This document shows positions 62,836 to 64,000 of a DNA stretch of 64,000 nt, in pieces. The stretch lies in assembly GCA_003194525.1 (NCBI GenBank), contig NBIV01000021.1:1-64000 (forward strand). Direction: 5' to 3'. The translations under genes were made by a program, and so were the position numbers. The stretch comes from Gracilariopsis chorda (lineage: Eukaryota; Rhodophyta; Florideophyceae; Gracilariales; Gracilariaceae). The notes beneath the pieces were generated by a model. The model ran no database searches, had not been told where the DNA came from, and saw nothing but the letters and a program-made list of their open reading frames with translations. The stretch's first letter is position 1; each line of letters opens with the position of its first letter.

Positions 62836-64000
62836 TCATGTAAAGTTCTCAATCCGCACAGCAATCCGCACGCTACATCCAAACGCCGCAGAGTCATGCA
62901 TACCACCATCGCCACCACCACCACCACCACCACCTCCTCCTCCCCCGCCCGCCGCGCCGCCCAACGCCGACCCATTGCGCGCCATCCCCCGACCATTCCC
63001 CCCAGACCTCGCCCTCTCAAACGCCACGTCATCGTCGCGCCCAATGCGCTTCGTCTCGTACCCACGCTGCACAGCATTCTGAATGCTCTTCTGCATCGCC
63101 TTCATCGCCGCCTGCTGCACCATGCGCGCCATCCCATCCGGCCCGCAGAAGAACACCCCGATAACCGTGCCGCTTCTCGACCGCTCCACCAGGTTGGTGA
63201 ACACCTCCTCCCAGTTCGGCCGCTTGTACGTCGTCTTGAACGGAATCTTCTCATAATCCATCATCCACGGTTCATACTTCTCTCCGTGCCTCGTGATGAA
63301 CCGATGCAGCCGCACAATGTTCGACTCCGTCAGCGGCAGCAACTCATCAATCAGCCACCCATCGTCCTTGTGCGTCTTGCTCACCCAGATAAAGTCGAGC
63401 GACTTGGTTAGCGCATGCCGCGACTTGAAGTACTGCGCAAGCATCACCCGCGACCCAATCGTCCGCCCAATCCTCCACAGCAAGAACAAACTCAGCACCG
63501 GCCACACAACAAGCACCAACAGCATCGAAATGTGCCCAATTCCCGTTCCAACCCCGCCAACGTTCAGCACGTGCAACACCACACTGCCAATCATCAGCGG
63601 AACAAGCACAAACAGGTCAAACGAATTTCCGAGTCCGTCCGCGATGAACTCACGCACCCCGTGCAAGTACATTTCCAGCAGAACCGCCCCGGTCACCGGC
63701 ACAGCCAGCACAATAGACAGAATCATGTCCACCACGTTCAAAGGCACAGTCTTGAACACGCCCAACCCCGTCTGGTTCAGCTGGAACTGCATGCTAACCA
63801 GTCCAATGCAAACTATAGCAAACCGCACCAGCATAACCCACAGCATTAGCCAGTTCACAGTCACAGTGTGCAGGTAGTACAGCACTCGTTCCTGCCACTG
63901 CGCAGCCTCCATCGCGTCGTCCATAAGGTTCATGGAAGCCTTCATCATGCTTGACCGCTGTTTCTTCTGCTCGGCAGCGTACAAGTACCGCATCATCGCG
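62836..64000 (-). CDS. NADPH oxidase (Rboh/NOX-like), C-terminal part, runs off the window
   Basis: The frame is open to the right edge, so the haem and FAD domains lie outside. What remains has four hydrophobic segments (WLMLWVMLVRFAIVCIGLV, MILSIVLAVPVTGAVLLEMY, LFVLVPLMIGSVVLHVL, ISMLLVLVVWPVLSLFLLW) followed by the distal NADPH-binding part (SLDFIWVSKTHKDDGWLIDE, then VIGVFFCGPDGMARMV). The CGP motif near the end binds the nicotinamide end of NADPH. A glycine tract encoded by an ACC/GGT repeat (about 62905-62942) lies close to the C-terminus. Membrane helices between the FAD and NADPH subdomains are, as I recall, the distinctive feature of red algal respiratory burst oxidases, which make superoxide at the cell surface. 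Confidence 0.82.
   Translation of the reverse strand, partial: AMMRYLYAAEQKKQRSSMMKASMNLMDDAMEAAQWQERVLYYLHTVTVNWLMLWVMLVRFAIVCIGLVSMQFQLNQTGLGVFKTVPLNVVDMILSIVLAVPVTGAVLLEMYLHGVREFIADGLGNSFDLFVLVPLMIGSVVLHVLNVGGVGTGIGHISMLLVLVVWPVLSLFLLWRIGRTIGSRVMLAQYFKSRHALTKSLDFIWVSKTHKDDGWLIDELLPLTESNIVRLHRFITRHGEKYEPWMMDYEKIPFKTTYKRPNWEEVFTNLVERSRSGTVIGVFFCGPDGMARMVQQAAMKAMQKSIQNAVQRGYETKRIGRDDDVAFERARSGGNGRGMARNGSALGGAAGGGGGGGGGGGGGDGGMHDSAAFGCSVRIAVRIENFT

Noticed and set aside
1-64000. tRNA, rRNA or CRISPR features
   Set aside because: No tRNA-like T-arm/cloverleaf, no rRNA-like sequence and no regularly spaced repeats were seen. The GTTCGA-like matches fall in coding or unstructured sequence.

Overview
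This is nuclear DNA from a eukaryotic alga, most likely a florideophyte red alga of the Chondrus type (inference, about 0.7). Several host genes are single long open frames, and the introns that occur are short (69-199 bp) with GT-AG ends. One gene encodes a two-histidine-cluster lipid desaturase of the FAD4 type with a transit-peptide-like leader. Another encodes a thioredoxin-like [2Fe-2S] ferredoxin-TPR protein that looks plastid-targeted. The right edge carries the C-terminal part of a NADPH oxidase with the extra membrane segments I associate with red algal Rboh proteins.

Layout. 1-1680: decayed plus-strand coding stretch of unknown family. 2016-9257: minus-strand Ty3/gypsy chromovirus with gag, protease, RT-RNase H, integrase and chromodomain. 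10283-12127: minus-strand pogo/Tigger-type DNA transposon with two in-frame stops. 12516-18734: host island with an FkbM methyltransferase, a small membrane protein, a PH-domain kinase and the COP9 signalosome subunit CSN2 (two exons). 18735-21106: mostly empty. 21107-36833: the main gene island, with a second PH-domain kinase, a giant membrane protein ending in a class 3 lipase, a 2OG-Fe(II) oxygenase, a C2H2 zinc-finger protein, a NatD-like acetyltransferase, a membrane-anchored coiled-coil protein, the peroxin PEX2 and a four-exon small membrane protein reconstructed here. 37000-47650: repeat-rich zone with three 3' ends of one LINE family, a MITE-like foldback and a wrecked NB-ARC/WD40 (STAND) gene, with the ferredoxin-TPR gene as an island inside it. 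47661-51638: compact trio FAD4-like desaturase, TMEM223-like protein and family X DNA polymerase. 51639-61207: about 9.5 kb with no gene I can defend. 61208-64000: a CxxC/FCSxxC-finger protein and the partial NADPH oxidase.

The host genes are housekeeping and signalling functions (protein turnover, peroxisome import, histone N-terminal acetylation, DNA repair, plastid lipid desaturation, phosphorylation, reactive oxygen) and do not form one pathway. The architecture is the striking part. Two convergent pairs end with stop codons 0 and 3 bp apart, and several genes carry a poly-C tract on the coding strand hugging the start codon. Two host genes each lose frame inside a C homopolymer, both as if one C were missing.
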